Numbered from the stretch's first letter, positions 1 through 12,201 are shown. The stretch is 58,082 nt of DNA from Flavobacterium sp. (GCA_014377455.1 JACMPO010000137.1:1-58082), one strand, 5' to 3'. Numbers and translations: made by a program. The notes: generated by a model not told the origin, from the letters alone.

Positions 1-1254
1 AGTGAAAAATTTTATGCAATCGAAGAAATTAATTATGAAGCTGAAATTGAAAAAATTTTAGTGGGATTAGGATTTGAACGAACAGATTTTACGCGTCAAA
101 CATCTGAATTTTCTGGTGGTTGGAGAATGCGAATTGAACTCGCAAAAATTTTACTGCAAAAACCAGATTTGATTTTGTTAGATGAACCAACTAATCATAT
201 GGATATCGAAAGTATTCAATGGTTAGAAGATTTTTTAATAAATTCTGCCAAGGCAGTTGTAGTAATTTCGCACGATAGAGCTTTTGTTGATAATATTACA
301 AACCGTACTATTGAAGTAACAATGGGAAGAATTTATGATTATAAAGCTAAATATTCTCATTATCTCGAGTTGCGAAAAGACAGACGAATGCATCAGCAAA
401 AAGCTTATGATGAACAGCAAAGAATGATTGCCGATAATCAAACTTTTATTGACCGATTTAAAGGAACTTTTTCTAAAACAGATGCAGTACAATCTCGAGT
501 TAAAATGCTTGAAAAACTTGTAATTGTTCAGGTTGATGAGGTTGATACATCAGCATTGAAATTAAAATTTCCTCCCGCGGTTCGATCAGGAAATTATCCT
601 GTAATTGTTAAAGATTTACATAAATCGTATGGTGAATATTTGATTTTTAAAGATGCAAATATTGTAATCGAACGAGGCGATAAAGTAGCTTTTGTGGGTA
701 AAAATGGCGAAGGAAAATCGACCATGATAAAAGCCATCATGAAAGAAATTGAAATAAATGGTGGCAGTGTAGAGATAGGACACAATGCTCAAATAGGTTA
801 TTTTGCTCAAAATCAAGCTTCCCTATTAGACGAAAATGGAACTATATTTTCCACCATCGATGATATTGCAGTGGGCGATGTTCGTACCAAAATAAAAGAT
901 ATTTTGGGTGCTTTTATGTTTCATGGTGACGATGTTACTAAAAAGGTAAAAGTACTATCTGGTGGCGAAAAAACCCGACTTGCAATGATAAAATTACTTT
1001 TAGAACCTGTAAATCTTTTAATATTAGATGAGCCATCTAATCATTTAGACATGCGAACTAAAGACATTATAAAGGACGCTTTGCGCGATTTTGATGGAAC
1101 TTTGATATTAGTATCTCACGATCGAGATTTTCTTGATGGTCTTGCTACTAAAGTTTTTGAGTTTGGAAACAAGCGCGTTAAAGAACATTTTGAAGATATT
1201 AAAGGATTTTTAGCACACAAAAAAATGGAATCACTTCGAGAAATTGAAAAATAA
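1..1254 (+). CDS. ABC-F family ATPase, 5'-truncated by window edge
   Basis: The reading frame is open from base 1, so the gene starts outside the window. What remains begins inside the first ATPase domain: signature SGGWRMRIELAK, Walker B LILLDEPTNHMD and the VSHD switch. A charged linker follows, then a complete second ATPase domain with Walker A GKNGEGKST, signature LSGGEKTRLA and Walker B LLILDEPSNHLD. Two ABC domains on one chain with no membrane segment define ABC-F proteins, which act on ribosomes in the cytoplasm (translation factors or antibiotic protection). The subfamily cannot be assigned. A GTG at 61 is not a credible start because it lies within the domain. Confidence 0.93.
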   Translation, partial: SEKFYAIEEINYEAEIEKILVGLGFERTDFTRQTSEFSGGWRMRIELAKILLQKPDLILLDEPTNHMDIESIQWLEDFLINSAKAVVVISHDRAFVDNITNRTIEVTMGRIYDYKAKYSHYLELRKDRRMHQQKAYDEQQRMIADNQTFIDRFKGTFSKTDAVQSRVKMLEKLVIVQVDEVDTSALKLKFPPAVRSGNYPVIVKDLHKSYGEYLIFKDANIVIERGDKVAFVGKNGEGKSTMIKAIMKEIEINGGSVEIGHNAQIGYFAQNQASLLDENGTIFSTIDDIAVGDVRTKIKDILGAFMFHGDDVTKKVKVLSGGEKTRLAMIKLLLEPVNLLILDEPSNHLDMRTKDIIKDALRDFDGTLILVSHDRDFLDGLATKVFEFGNKRVKEHFEDIKGFLAHKKMESLREIEK

Positions 1255-1444
1255 ATTTAAAATTGTGTTCAAAATAATTTTTAATAAACAAAAATTATAA
1301 TTTTAAGATTACAAGTTTGTTCATCAAAAAAAGTATGTAGCAATTTTCTTTTCTTAATTTTTTTACAAGATAAATTTTGCTTGCCCGTTTTGTTTTAAAT
1401 TTGTTATTGATTTTAGATTAAAGACAAAAATGTAATTCTATATA

Positions 1445-2395
1445 ATGAGTTTAGAAATAGAAGCTAAATTATTAAAGATTCCTGTTGTAAAGCAACTTGT
1501 ATTATCTACTCAAAAAATAAAATTGTCCTGGCTAGCAGGATTGTCATTTTATGATTTGATGGAAAATTACATAGTCGGAATAATTGATGGAGCCATATCG
1601 TATCGTGCTACAGCAATCGCTTTTAGTTTTTTTATGGCTTTATTTCCATTTGCATTATTTATTTTAAATTTAATTCCGTTTATCCCAATTAATGGTTTTC
1701 AGGACGATTTTTTAAGTTTTGTGCAGCAAAGTGTACCACCTACTACATACGATGCTATTTTTAAAATCATTAATGACATTCTTCATAACAGTCATACGGG
1801 TTTGATTTCTACAGGTTTTTTTATGGCTATTTTCTTAATGGCAAATGGTGTTAACGCAATTTTGGGTGGTTTTGAAAGTTCACAGCATATCATTCATAAA
1901 CGAACCTATTTCCGACAATATGTCGTGGCACTTGCCATGTCTATTTTACTGTCATTAATTTTAATCATTACCGTTGCAGCAATCGTAATTTTTGAGGTTT
2001 TTATTCAAAAAACTAAAATCCAAGATGTACTTTCAGATAATATACATTTGATAGAATACGGAAGATATGCATTTGTAATTGCTATGATTTTAATTACAAC
2101 TTCAATTTTATTTAGATACGGAATTAGTCAACATCGTAAAACGGCATTTATATCAATAGGTTCTGTTTTTACGACTATATTAATTATCATTTCATCTTAT
2201 TTTTTTGGAATTTGGGTTGTTAAGTTTTCTAAATATAATGAACTTTATGGTTCTATCGGGACTTTATTGATTGTAATGTTTTACATTTGGATCAATTCGA
2301 TTGTTTTACTTTTAGGATTTGATTTAAACGCGACCATCAATAAAATAAAACGTAATGCTATTGAAAATGATCTTAAAAAAAACTCAACTCAATGA
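1445..2395 (+). CDS. YihY/BrkB family inner membrane protein
   Basis: A 316-residue protein with about six hydrophobic segments. It has the features of the YihY (UPF0761, once called BrkB or 'ribonuclease BN') family: an early SYRATAIAFSFFMALFPF segment, a middle FLMANGVNAILGGFE-like stretch and a late YGSIGTLLIVMFYIWINS segment. The family sits in the cytoplasmic membrane and its molecular role is not settled. The stop codon overlaps the ATG of the next gene (ATGA at 2392), so the two are probably co-transcribed and translationally coupled. Confidence 0.88.
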   Translation: MSLEIEAKLLKIPVVKQLVLSTQKIKLSWLAGLSFYDLMENYIVGIIDGAISYRATAIAFSFFMALFPFALFILNLIPFIPINGFQDDFLSFVQQSVPPTTYDAIFKIINDILHNSHTGLISTGFFMAIFLMANGVNAILGGFESSQHIIHKRTYFRQYVVALAMSILLSLILIITVAAIVIFEVFIQKTKIQDVLSDNIHLIEYGRYAFVIAMILITTSILFRYGISQHRKTAFISIGSVFTTILIIISSYFFGIWVVKFSKYNELYGSIGTLLIVMFYIWINSIVLLLGFDLNATINKIKRNAIENDLKKNSTQ

Positions 2396-2817
2396 ATTAT
2401 AAATTTCTGTTTGTAGTATTACTTTTTATTCAATTTTCGTTTTCACAATCAGTAATCGGAAAATGGAAAACCATTGATGATGAAACTGGAAAACCAAAAG
2501 GCATTGTAGAAATTTATGAAAAAGAAGGTAAAATTTATGGTAAAATAATTGAAATTCTCGAGGTAGAACACCGAAATAAAAAATGTTCATTGTGTACTGG
2601 CGAAGATAAAAACAAACCAATTTTAGGATTAACGTTCATTAAAGGATTAATTAAAGATGGTTCGGAATACAATGGTGGCAAAGTTTTAGATCCTAAAAAT
2701 GGCAAATTGTATAAATGTTACATTACTCTTGAAGGAAAAGATAAACTTAAAGTGCGTGGCTACATTGGAATTTCACTCTTTGGAAGAACTCAATATTGGT
2801 ATCGCGTTAAAACGTAA
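2392..2817 (+). CDS. DUF2147 domain secreted protein
   Basis: A 141-residue protein starting with a hydrophobic signal peptide of about 18 residues ending in FSFSQS. A DUF2147-type beta-rich domain follows, starting GKWKTIDDETGKPKGIVEIY and ending near GRTQYWYRV. Two cysteines in KKCSLCTGE could form a disulfide or bind metal. DUF2147 proteins are exported and their function is unknown. It overlaps the YihY-like gene by 4 bases. Confidence 0.85.
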   Translation: MNYKFLFVVLLFIQFSFSQSVIGKWKTIDDETGKPKGIVEIYEKEGKIYGKIIEILEVEHRNKKCSLCTGEDKNKPILGLTFIKGLIKDGSEYNGGKVLDPKNGKLYKCYITLEGKDKLKVRGYIGISLFGRTQYWYRVKT

Positions 2818-2877
2818 TTTCTTGTCACTTTAATTAATAAACTCTATTTTTATTAAATCTATAAATTCATAATTTCA

Positions 2878-5325
2878 ATGAATTTCGTTGAAGTAATTTT
2901 ACCGCTCGCACTTCCCAAAACGTTTACCTATTTGGTCTCTGAAGCCGAATATGATTACATAAAAAATGGAATGAGAGTTGCCGTTCCATTTGGAAAAACT
3001 AAAATTTATACTGGTTTAGTACTCAGTAAACATCATAATCCACCAACCTTATATGAAGCCAAAGAAATTCATCAAATTCTAGATGAAAAACCAATTGTAA
3101 ATGAAATTCAATTGCAACATTGGCAATGGATTTCATCTTATTATATGTGTACTCTTGGTGATGTTTTTCGTGGTGCATTACCATCAGCTTTTTTATTAGA
3201 AAGTGAAACAATCATCACCTACAAAATTGATAACGAGGTAGATAAAAATGATTTATCTGATGACGAATATTTAATTTTTGAAGCATTACAAAAGCAAAGC
3301 AGTTTGAAAGTTCAGGATATTATTTTGATATTAAATAAAAAAAATATATTTCCTGTAATTCAAAAATTGCTCAATAAAAATGTACTGTCTTTGCAAGAGG
3401 AAATGCAAGATGAATACAAACCTAAGCTTATTAGATACATTCGTTTACATGAAAATTACGCCTCACCAGAAAATTGGGAATCGCTTTTGAACATTATGAA
3501 AGCAAATAAACAGAAAGATTTGTTGCTTAATTATTTTCAAATTATCGCTCAAGATAAAAAGCCAATTTCTGTAAAACATTTAATAGAAAAAGCAAATTCA
3601 AGTACTGCGATTGTAAAAGCTTTGATAGACAAAAATATTTTTGAGGATTATTTAATTCAAGAAGACCGAGTAAATTTCGAAAAGAATAAAGTCAAGAATA
3701 ATTTAAGTCTTAGTAATGCGCAGCAAAATGCGTTTTTTGAAATAAAAGCACATTTTAACTCAAAAGAAGTTTGTCTTTTACATGGTGTTACATCATCTGG
3801 AAAAACAGAGATTTATATAAAAACGATTGAAGATTATTTAAAACTTGGCAAACAAGTTTTGTACCTGTTGCCAGAAATTGCTTTGACTACACAATTAGTT
3901 TCTCGATTAACGTTGCATTTTGGAAATCAAGTGGCTGTTTTTCACTCGAAATATTCAAATAACGAACGCGTGGAGGTTTGGAATCAAGTTTTGGAAAATT
4001 CTGAAAAAGCAAAAATAGTAATAGGAGCAAGGTCGGCTGTGTTTTTACCATTCAATAATTTAGGATTAATAATTGTAGATGAAGAGCACGAACAAACTTT
4101 TAAACAACTAGATCCTGCACCCAGATATCATGCTCGAGACGTTGCCATTGTTTTAGCAAATCTGCAAAAAGCAAAAGTTTTACTTGGTTCAGCTACACCA
4201 AGTATCGAAACATTTTATAATACTCAATCTGGTAAATTTGGTTTGGTTACTATTTCGGAACGTTTTGGAAAAGCGCCATTGCCAGAAGTTCAGTTGGTAG
4301 ATTTAAAAGACAGTTATTTTCGAAAACAGATGACTGGACATTTCAGCCAAACCTTACTCGATTCTATAAATGAAGCCCTAAATTTAAACGAGCAAATTAT
4401 TTTATTTCAAAATAGAAGAGGATTTTCGCCTGTTTTAGAATGTTTAACCTGTGGTCATGTGCCTCAATGCACCAGCTGTGATGTTAGTTTGACTTATCAT
4501 AAATTTAAAAATCAGTTGCGTTGTCATTATTGTGGATATGCCATTGCAAAACCTACACATTGTCATGCTTGTTCCAGCACAGCTATTTCTACTAAAGGAT
4601 TTGGTACTGAACAAATTGAGCTGGAATTAGCCTCAATATTTCCGACCAGGAATATTAAAAGAATGGATCAAGACACTACACGCGGAAAATATAGTTTTGA
4701 AAAATTAATAGATAGTTTTAAGAATCGCGAAATTGATATCTTAGTGGGAACACAAATGTTAGCGAAAGGTTTAGATTTTGATAATGTTACTTTGGTAGGA
4801 ATTTTAAATGCCGATACAATGCTTTATCATCCTGATTTTAGAGCTTTTGAAAGAAGTTTCCAAATGATGACGCAGGTTTCTGGTCGAGCAGGAAGAGCAG
4901 ATAAAACGGGAAAAGTGATCATACAAACTTATAATGTAAATCACAACATAATACAGCAAGTTACAAATAATGATTATCTAGGAATGTTTAACGAGCAGTT
5001 ATACGACAGGAAAATTTACCATTATCCACCTTATTTTAGATTAATTAAAATTACATTGAAACATAAAGATTTCGAAAAATTAAAAGAAGGTTCTTTTTGG
5101 TTGTATCAAGTGTTGCAACAAAATTTACAAATGTCAGTTTTAGGACCAGAAGAACCAGCAATTAACAGAATTCGAAATGAATACATCAGAACTATTATGA
5201 TAAAAATACCTCATAATTTAGGATTATTGACAACAAAAAAAACTATCCAGAAAATTCTGAATAGTTTTGAAGCTATTTCGCAGTACCGATCAATAAAAGC
5301 GACTACAAATGTTGATTTTTATTAG
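2878..5325 (+). CDS. priA: Primosomal protein N' (replication restart helicase PriA)
   Basis: An 815-residue superfamily 2 helicase that reloads the replisome at stalled forks. The N-terminal DNA-binding region begins FVEVILPLALPKTFTYLV. Walker A is GVTSSGKTEIY (from residue 303) and the DEEH box is at 401-404. The zinc-binding insert has eight cysteines (522, 525, 531, 534, 549, 552, 562, 565). The helicase C domain carries VGTQMLAKGLDFDNVTLVG and QVSGRAGRA. The length fits Bacteroidota PriA. It converges with the LytTR regulator, with only 5 bases between stop codons and no visible terminator. Confidence 0.97.
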   Translation: MNFVEVILPLALPKTFTYLVSEAEYDYIKNGMRVAVPFGKTKIYTGLVLSKHHNPPTLYEAKEIHQILDEKPIVNEIQLQHWQWISSYYMCTLGDVFRGALPSAFLLESETIITYKIDNEVDKNDLSDDEYLIFEALQKQSSLKVQDIILILNKKNIFPVIQKLLNKNVLSLQEEMQDEYKPKLIRYIRLHENYASPENWESLLNIMKANKQKDLLLNYFQIIAQDKKPISVKHLIEKANSSTAIVKALIDKNIFEDYLIQEDRVNFEKNKVKNNLSLSNAQQNAFFEIKAHFNSKEVCLLHGVTSSGKTEIYIKTIEDYLKLGKQVLYLLPEIALTTQLVSRLTLHFGNQVAVFHSKYSNNERVEVWNQVLENSEKAKIVIGARSAVFLPFNNLGLIIVDEEHEQTFKQLDPAPRYHARDVAIVLANLQKAKVLLGSATPSIETFYNTQSGKFGLVTISERFGKAPLPEVQLVDLKDSYFRKQMTGHFSQTLLDSINEALNLNEQIILFQNRRGFSPVLECLTCGHVPQCTSCDVSLTYHKFKNQLRCHYCGYAIAKPTHCHACSSTAISTKGFGTEQIELELASIFPTRNIKRMDQDTTRGKYSFEKLIDSFKNREIDILVGTQMLAKGLDFDNVTLVGILNADTMLYHPDFRAFERSFQMMTQVSGRAGRADKTGKVIIQTYNVNHNIIQQVTNNDYLGMFNEQLYDRKIYHYPPYFRLIKITLKHKDFEKLKEGSFWLYQVLQQNLQMSVLGPEEPAINRIRNEYIRTIMIKIPHNLGLLTTKKTIQKILNSFEAISQYRSIKATTNVDFY

Positions 5326-5330
5326 TAAAA

Positions 5331-6026
5331 TTATGCAATAGCGAGCGCTTTTACTAAATCTTCTTTTTTATTTCTACTTAAAGGAATTTTTGTAACTCCA
5401 ATTTCAGCAAATTTACTATTGAATCGTTCTACTTTATCAATGTTAATAATGTAGGATTTATGAACCCTGATAAATTTTTCTTTCGATAAATCATTTTCAA
5501 AAGATTTCATCGTTGATAAAACCAAGTTTGTATCTTCTTCGGTTACAACTTTAACGTAATCGCCGTAAGCTTCGATCCACTTAATTTTATTTGTAAAAAC
5601 TTTAAGTTTTTTCAAATTACTTTTAATAAAGATATGATCACCTTCATCTTCTTGATTTTCACGTTTCATCATGTGAAAATCTAATGCTCTTTTTACAGAA
5701 GCATTAAAACGTTCTAATATAATTGGTTTTTGCAGATAATCGGTCGCATCATAATCAAAAGCTTTTAAGGCATATTCAGCTTTTGAGGTAATGAAAATTA
5801 CTTGTGGTTTAACTTTTAAACCATCAATAAAATCAAAACCACTTATAACCGGCATTTCTACATCTAGAAAAATTAAATCGACTGTATGAACAGTCATAGA
5901 ATTTTTCGCTTCAATTGCATTAGAAAAATCACCTACTAAATGTAAATTTGGGTGATTATTTACTAACTTTGCAATAACCATTCGCTGTAGCGAACTATCA
6001 TCAACAACTACACAATTTAGTTTCAT
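5331..6026 (-). CDS. LytTR-family response regulator (orphan)
   Basis: A 231-residue two-domain regulator. The receiver domain (about 1-120) has acidic residues VVDD near the start, phospho-acceptor Asp55 in LIFLDVEMP, and the conserved Lys in LQKP. The C-terminal LytTR DNA-binding domain contains IKWIEAYGDYVKVVT and FIRVHKSYIINIDKVE. In this family phosphorylation by a LytS-type kinase controls binding to direct-repeat sites. No histidine kinase gene is adjacent, so its partner must lie elsewhere. Confidence 0.93.
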   Translation of the reverse strand: MKLNCVVVDDSSLQRMVIAKLVNNHPNLHLVGDFSNAIEAKNSMTVHTVDLIFLDVEMPVISGFDFIDGLKVKPQVIFITSKAEYALKAFDYDATDYLQKPIILERFNASVKRALDFHMMKRENQEDEGDHIFIKSNLKKLKVFTNKIKWIEAYGDYVKVVTEEDTNLVLSTMKSFENDLSKEKFIRVHKSYIINIDKVERFNSKFAEIGVTKIPLSRNKKEDLVKALAIA

Positions 6027-6055
6027 ATTTTTGTATTATTATAGATTTGGTGAGT

Positions 6056-6063
6056 CAAATATA
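6056..6063 (-). promoter_or_regulatory. Possible -7 element for the LytTR regulator
   Basis: The minus strand reads TATATTTG, a full match to TAnnTTTG, about 30 bases upstream of the ATG at 6026. No TTG sits at the usual spacing upstream, so support rests on one box. Confidence 0.35.
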
Positions 6064-6134
6064 AAATATACTTTTTAACTAACCTAATGTTTATCGGCTT
6101 TTTTTGCATTTTGGCGATTAAAGTTTGATTTCAC

Positions 6135-6164
6135 TTGTTTATTTAAATATATTGATTACTTTTG
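6135..6164 (+). promoter_or_regulatory. Bacteroidota promoter of rpsF operon
   Basis: TTG at 6135-6137, a 19-base spacer, then TACTTTTG at 6157-6164. This matches the Bacteroidota housekeeping promoter (TTG, about 19 bases, TAnnTTTG). The expected start of transcription is a few bases downstream, giving a leader of about 25 bases before the rpsF ATG. Confidence 0.8.
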
Positions 6165-6195
6165 CACCCAATTTCATTTTTTAAATACATAATAT

Positions 6196-6537
6196 ATGAA
6201 TCATTACGAAACTGTTTTCATTTTAAATCCCGTTTTATCTGACGTTCAGGTAAAGGAAACAGTAAGCAAATTTGAAGATTTTCTTACTGCCAAAGGTGCA
6301 AAAATGGTATCCAAAGAGGATTGGGGCTTAAAAAAATTAGCCTACGAAATCCAAAACAAGAAAAGTGGTTTTTACCATTTATTCGAATTCCAAGTTGAAG
6401 GTGAAGCATTAATTGCTTTTGAAACTGAATTTAGACGAGACGAACGTGTAATGCGTTTTTTAACCGTTAGTTTAGACAAACATGCAATTTCTTGGGCAGA
6501 AAGAAGAAGAGAAAAATTTAAAGCAACTAAAGCGTAA
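6196..6537 (+). CDS. rpsF: 30S ribosomal protein S6 (bS6)
   Basis: A 113-residue bS6 protein with the family opening [16 protein letters not shown], the middle [23 protein letters not shown] and the [13 protein letters not shown] motif. It binds 16S rRNA together with bS18 in the platform of the 30S subunit. It is first in rpsF-rpsR-rplI, 5 bases before rpsR, downstream of a strong consensus promoter. Unlike in enterobacteria, no priB lies between rpsF and rpsR. Confidence 0.98.
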   Translation: MNHYETVFILNPVLSDVQVKETVSKFEDFLTAKGAKMVSKEDWGLKKLAYEIQNKKSGFYHLFEFQVEGEALIAFETEFRRDERVMRFLTVSLDKHAISWAERRREKFKATKA

Positions 6538-6542
6538 TTATC

Positions 6543-6839
6543 ATGGCTACACTACAACAATCAGCTTCAGGAAAAAAGGACGGCGATATTAGATATTTAA
6601 CGCCTCTAAATATTGAAACAAACAAAACTAAAAAATATTGTCGTTTCAAAAAATCTGGAATCAAGTATATTGATTACAAAGACGCAGATTTCTTATTGAA
6701 ATTTGTTAACGAGCAAGGTAAAATTTTACCAAGACGTTTAACAGGAACATCTTTAAAATACCAAAGAAAAGTTTCAGTTGCTGTGAAAAGAGCACGTCAT
6801 TTAGCTTTAATGCCATACGTGGCCGATTTATTAAAATAA
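6543..6839 (+). CDS. rpsR: 30S ribosomal protein S18 (bS18)
   Basis: A 98-residue basic protein with the bS18 core [50 protein letters not shown]. Binds next to bS6 on the 30S platform. The N-terminal tail, rich in Ser, Gly and Lys, is longer than in E. coli S18 (75 residues), as is usual in Bacteroidota. Confidence 0.98.
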   Translation: MATLQQSASGKKDGDIRYLTPLNIETNKTKKYCRFKKSGIKYIDYKDADFLLKFVNEQGKILPRRLTGTSLKYQRKVSVAVKRARHLALMPYVADLLK

Positions 6840-6906
6840 TTTATAAACAATAAGTTGTTGTTTCGTTTATTTTAACGAGACTAACTTCTATAATAAGGAC
6901 AACAAC

Positions 6907-7347
6907 ATGGAACTTATATTAAAACAAGACGTTCAAAACGTAGGATTTAAAGATGACATAGTTACAGTGAAAGCTGGTTACGGAAGAAATTTTTTAATTC
7001 CACAGGCATTTGCTCATTTGGCTACAACATCTGCTAAGAAAGTATTAGCAGAAAATTTAAAACAAAGAGCCCATAAAGAAGCTAAAGTTGTAAATGATGC
7101 TAAAGAATTGGCTATCAAGCTTAAGTCTTTGGAAATCAAAATTACTTCAAAAGCTGGTGGTGAAAAACTTTTTGGCTCAGTAACTAATAGTGATATTGCA
7201 TCTGCATTAGAAAAAGCTGGTCACTCTATCGATAGAAAATTCATTACAAGTGGAATTATCAAAAGAACAGGAAAATATTCTGCTGCAGTAAGATTACACA
7301 GAGATGTAGTAGTCGATTTATCTTATGAAATTTTAGCAGAAGCTTGA
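6907..7347 (+). CDS. rplI: 50S ribosomal protein L9 (bL9)
   Basis: A 146-residue bL9 with the N-terminal rRNA-binding domain (MELILKQDVQNVGFKDDIVTVKAGYGRNFLIPQ), the long connecting helix and the C-terminal domain (GGEKLFGSVTNSDIASALE). Last gene of the operon, 67 bases after rpsR, followed by a clear intrinsic terminator. Confidence 0.98.
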   Translation: MELILKQDVQNVGFKDDIVTVKAGYGRNFLIPQAFAHLATTSAKKVLAENLKQRAHKEAKVVNDAKELAIKLKSLEIKITSKAGGEKLFGSVTNSDIASALEKAGHSIDRKFITSGIIKRTGKYSAAVRLHRDVVVDLSYEILAEA

Positions 7348-7370
7348 TAATCCATGATTTTAAATATTGA

Positions 7371-7398
7371 ATCCCGATGTAAGTCGGGATTTTTTTTT
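7371..7398 (+). terminator. Intrinsic terminator after rplI
   Basis: Perfect 7-bp stem ATCCCGA/TCGGGAT (7371-7377 and 7384-7390), 6-base loop and a run of T residues to 7398. It closes the rpsF-rpsR-rplI unit. Confidence 0.88.
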
Positions 7399-7401
7399 AA
7401 G

Positions 7402-7508
7402 TCATTGCGAGGTACGAAGCAATCTCTTAAAATTATTATTTATACTTATTAATTTAAAAGGAATGGATTAATTAGTTCCTCGTAATGACATGACACGCGC
7501 TTTCGCGT
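7402..7508. repeat. Dispersed-type palindromic repeat with a second GC-rich hairpin
   Basis: GTCATTGCGAGG (7402-7413) recurs in inverted orientation as CCTCGTAATGAC (7478-7489), with 11 of 12 bases complementary. The left arm continues TACGAAGCAATCTC. Just after the right arm is a short hairpin ACGCG-CTTT-CGCGT (7495-7508). The arms are markedly GC-richer than their surroundings. From memory, GTCATTGCGAGG plus ACGAAGCAATC is a common dispersed repeat in several bacterial genomes. No coding capacity is seen. Confidence 0.7.
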
Positions 7509-7545
7509 TGCACGAGACAATTAAAAAACAATAAACTAATTTTGA

Positions 7546-8019
7546 GTGAAATACAAAAGATTAACCAAAGAACAACAAGAAGCCTTACATCAAGAATTTT
7601 CAACTTTTTTAGCTTCTCAAGCTATTGATAAAAAAGAGTGGGATGAAATCAAGTTGAACAAACCGGAAGTTGCAGAACAAGAATTAGACATTTTTTCTGA
7701 TTTAATTTGGGAAGGTGTTTTAAAGAGTGCTCAATTTTTAGAACATTTTTCTAAAAATCATATTTTTCTTTTTCACTGTCAGGAATTACAACTACGTTCC
7801 ATTATATTAAAATCGCTTGATACAAATGTAGATTTTCTTAATAAAAATGGACTACAATGGTTAAGCGATAATATGTTTACAGACAACGTAGAAATTATTA
7901 TAGGAAAAAAAGAATATGATAACGAGCGAAATGAATCCATTTTTAAATTAATTAATGAGGGTGCCATTTTGAGTGATGGGCAATTATACAATCAAATTAA
8001 TGGTATTGTTAATCCTTAA
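7546..8019 (+). CDS. DUF6495 family protein
   Basis: A 157-residue soluble acidic protein with a GTG start. The opening KYKRLTKEQQEALHQEFSTFLASQAID and the segment PEVAEQELDIFSDLIWEGVL match what I recall of the flavobacterial DUF6495 family, whose function is unknown. No signal peptide or membrane segment. The GTG is the only in-frame start that keeps the conserved first residues; it lies 37 bases after the palindromic repeat. Confidence 0.75.
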   Translation: MKYKRLTKEQQEALHQEFSTFLASQAIDKKEWDEIKLNKPEVAEQELDIFSDLIWEGVLKSAQFLEHFSKNHIFLFHCQELQLRSIILKSLDTNVDFLNKNGLQWLSDNMFTDNVEIIIGKKEYDNERNESIFKLINEGAILSDGQLYNQINGIVNP

Positions 8020-8040
8020 TTATTATTTTTTGTTTATTAA

Positions 8041-10780
<2,740 letters not shown>

Positions 10781-11488
10781 ATGATAGATAGTAAGCGTTT
10801 AAAAATTCTATTACAAAATAAAACGACAAGTACTTATTTAAATTATTTGTTTTTTACAATTATTTTTATAGAATTGATTGCGGAACATTTTCATTTACTT
10901 AAGGTAATTTTAATTTTAAAAATAGTGCCAATTCCGTTGTTGATGATTTTATATTGTTGCAATACACCTAAAATTTCACCAATTTATTTAATTGCTTTAT
11001 TTTTAAATTGGTTGACAAATTTCTTTTTTGCATTACACGATATCAAAGTATTATTAACAGCATCTATTTTATTTGTTTTTTGTAGAATTTTATTTTTATT
11101 TTTAATTTATAATAATCTAAATTTCAGACGAATAATACCTTTTTTGTTGGGTTGTATTCCGTTCCTGTTTATGTTTTTAAGTTTGATAAATTTAATTTTT
11201 TTGAATTTAAGTAGGGCTGAACTCTATACTTCATTAATTCATAGTGTGATAATGACGATATTTGGAGGTTTTGCGTTGAGTAATTTTATTTTAAAAAATG
11301 ATATTAGCTCTAAATTTCTCCTGTTAAGTTCACTTTTTTTTACGATAAATTTAATTATTCTTGGAATTAAATTTTACTATATAGATTACAATATTTTAAA
11401 GCCTATATCATTTTTTTTATTTGTTTTGGGTCAATATACTTTTTACAAATTCTTAATATTGTCCGAAAAATCTTTATCTGTTTTGTAG
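10781..11488 (+). CDS. YhhN-like multi-spanning membrane protein, copy 2
   Basis: A 235-residue, almost wholly hydrophobic protein with seven or eight predicted membrane segments. It has the same plan as its neighbours, with a KIVPIPLLMILY segment near residue 44 and a late TIFGGFALSNFILKN motif. That motif reappears as AIFGGNSLSNYLKN in the broken third copy, so copies 2 and 3 are clear paralogues. The function is unknown; YhhN-like (lysoplasmalogenase) is the best guess. Very rich in A+T and in Leu, Ile and Phe. Confidence 0.6.
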   Translation: MIDSKRLKILLQNKTTSTYLNYLFFTIIFIELIAEHFHLLKVILILKIVPIPLLMILYCCNTPKISPIYLIALFLNWLTNFFFALHDIKVLLTASILFVFCRILFLFLIYNNLNFRRIIPFLLGCIPFLFMFLSLINLIFLNLSRAELYTSLIHSVIMTIFGGFALSNFILKNDISSKFLLLSSLFFTINLIILGIKFYYIDYNILKPISFFLFVLGQYTFYKFLILSEKSLSVL

Positions 11489-11527
11489 AATTTATTTTAA
11501 GTTATATTTATTTAATAACTTTACAAT

Positions 11528-12196
11528 ATGTCAGAATTTTTAAAACATACAAATTATAAATTTTATATAACGGTATTTTTTTTGATATCGCTTTTAGAAA
11601 TAATAGGAGAAACATTATTTTATAAACCACTTATTTATTTCTGTAAACCATTAATTCCTATAAGTTTAATGTTGGTTTATTCGATAACTTCAAAAGTTTA
11701 AAATAAAATTTTTATAACCATCTGTATTTTATCATCTATTACCAATCTACTTTTTATACCAAACTCGCCAAAAATGCTTTTTTATGGAGTACTGAGTTTT
11801 ACAATTTTAAGAATTTTAATGATAGTTTATATTTTTCAACTAGTAAAAATTGAAAATGTAGTGTTATTCGTCTTATCAACTCTATTATATCTAATTCTTT
11901 TTATGTATCTATTTTATGAGTCTGAAACTCCTAAAGATTCCTTTTTTCTTTTGATTTTTCACAATATTATGATCGCGATTTTTGGAGGTAACTCTTTGTC
12001 AAATTATCTTAAAAATTAAAATCAACAAAATTCTTATTTGATGATTTGTTCTTTGCTTTTTACAGGTTTGCAGTTAATTTTATTCATCGAAAAATATTCC
12101 TTACAATCGTTCACGGTTGCTATTTTTAGACCATTAGCTATGATTTTAAATTGTTTGGCTTTTTTTTCTTTTTATAAATTTGTTTTAATTTTTTGA
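11528..12196 (+). pseudogene. YhhN-like membrane protein, copy 3, interrupted by two in-frame TAA codons
   Basis: From the ATG at 11528 one frame runs through to a TGA at 12194-12196 (about 222 codons), broken only by TAA at 11699-11701 and TAA at 12017-12019. The pieces align in order with copy 2. The first has FCKPLIPISLMLVY. The middle has HNIMIAIFGGNSLSNYLKN, against HSVIMTIFGGFALSNFILKN in copy 2. The last has a hydrophobic tail ending FYKFVLIF, against FYKFLIL. No frameshift is present. The simplest reading is a recently inactivated tandem duplicate. The 81-residue middle piece (from ATG 11774) may be translated but would not make a complete protein. Confidence 0.82.
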
Positions 12197-12201
12197 AAAT
12201 A

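Noticed and set aside
7399..7545. Insertion sequence at the palindromic repeat
   Set aside because: No transposase frame, no target duplication seen, and only about 100 bases long.
11699..11701. Programmed stop-codon readthrough in the third YhhN-like gene
   Set aside because: Both stops are TAA, the strongest stop; there is no frameshift signal, no downstream structure recognised and no TGA for selenocysteine. Nonsense mutation is simpler.
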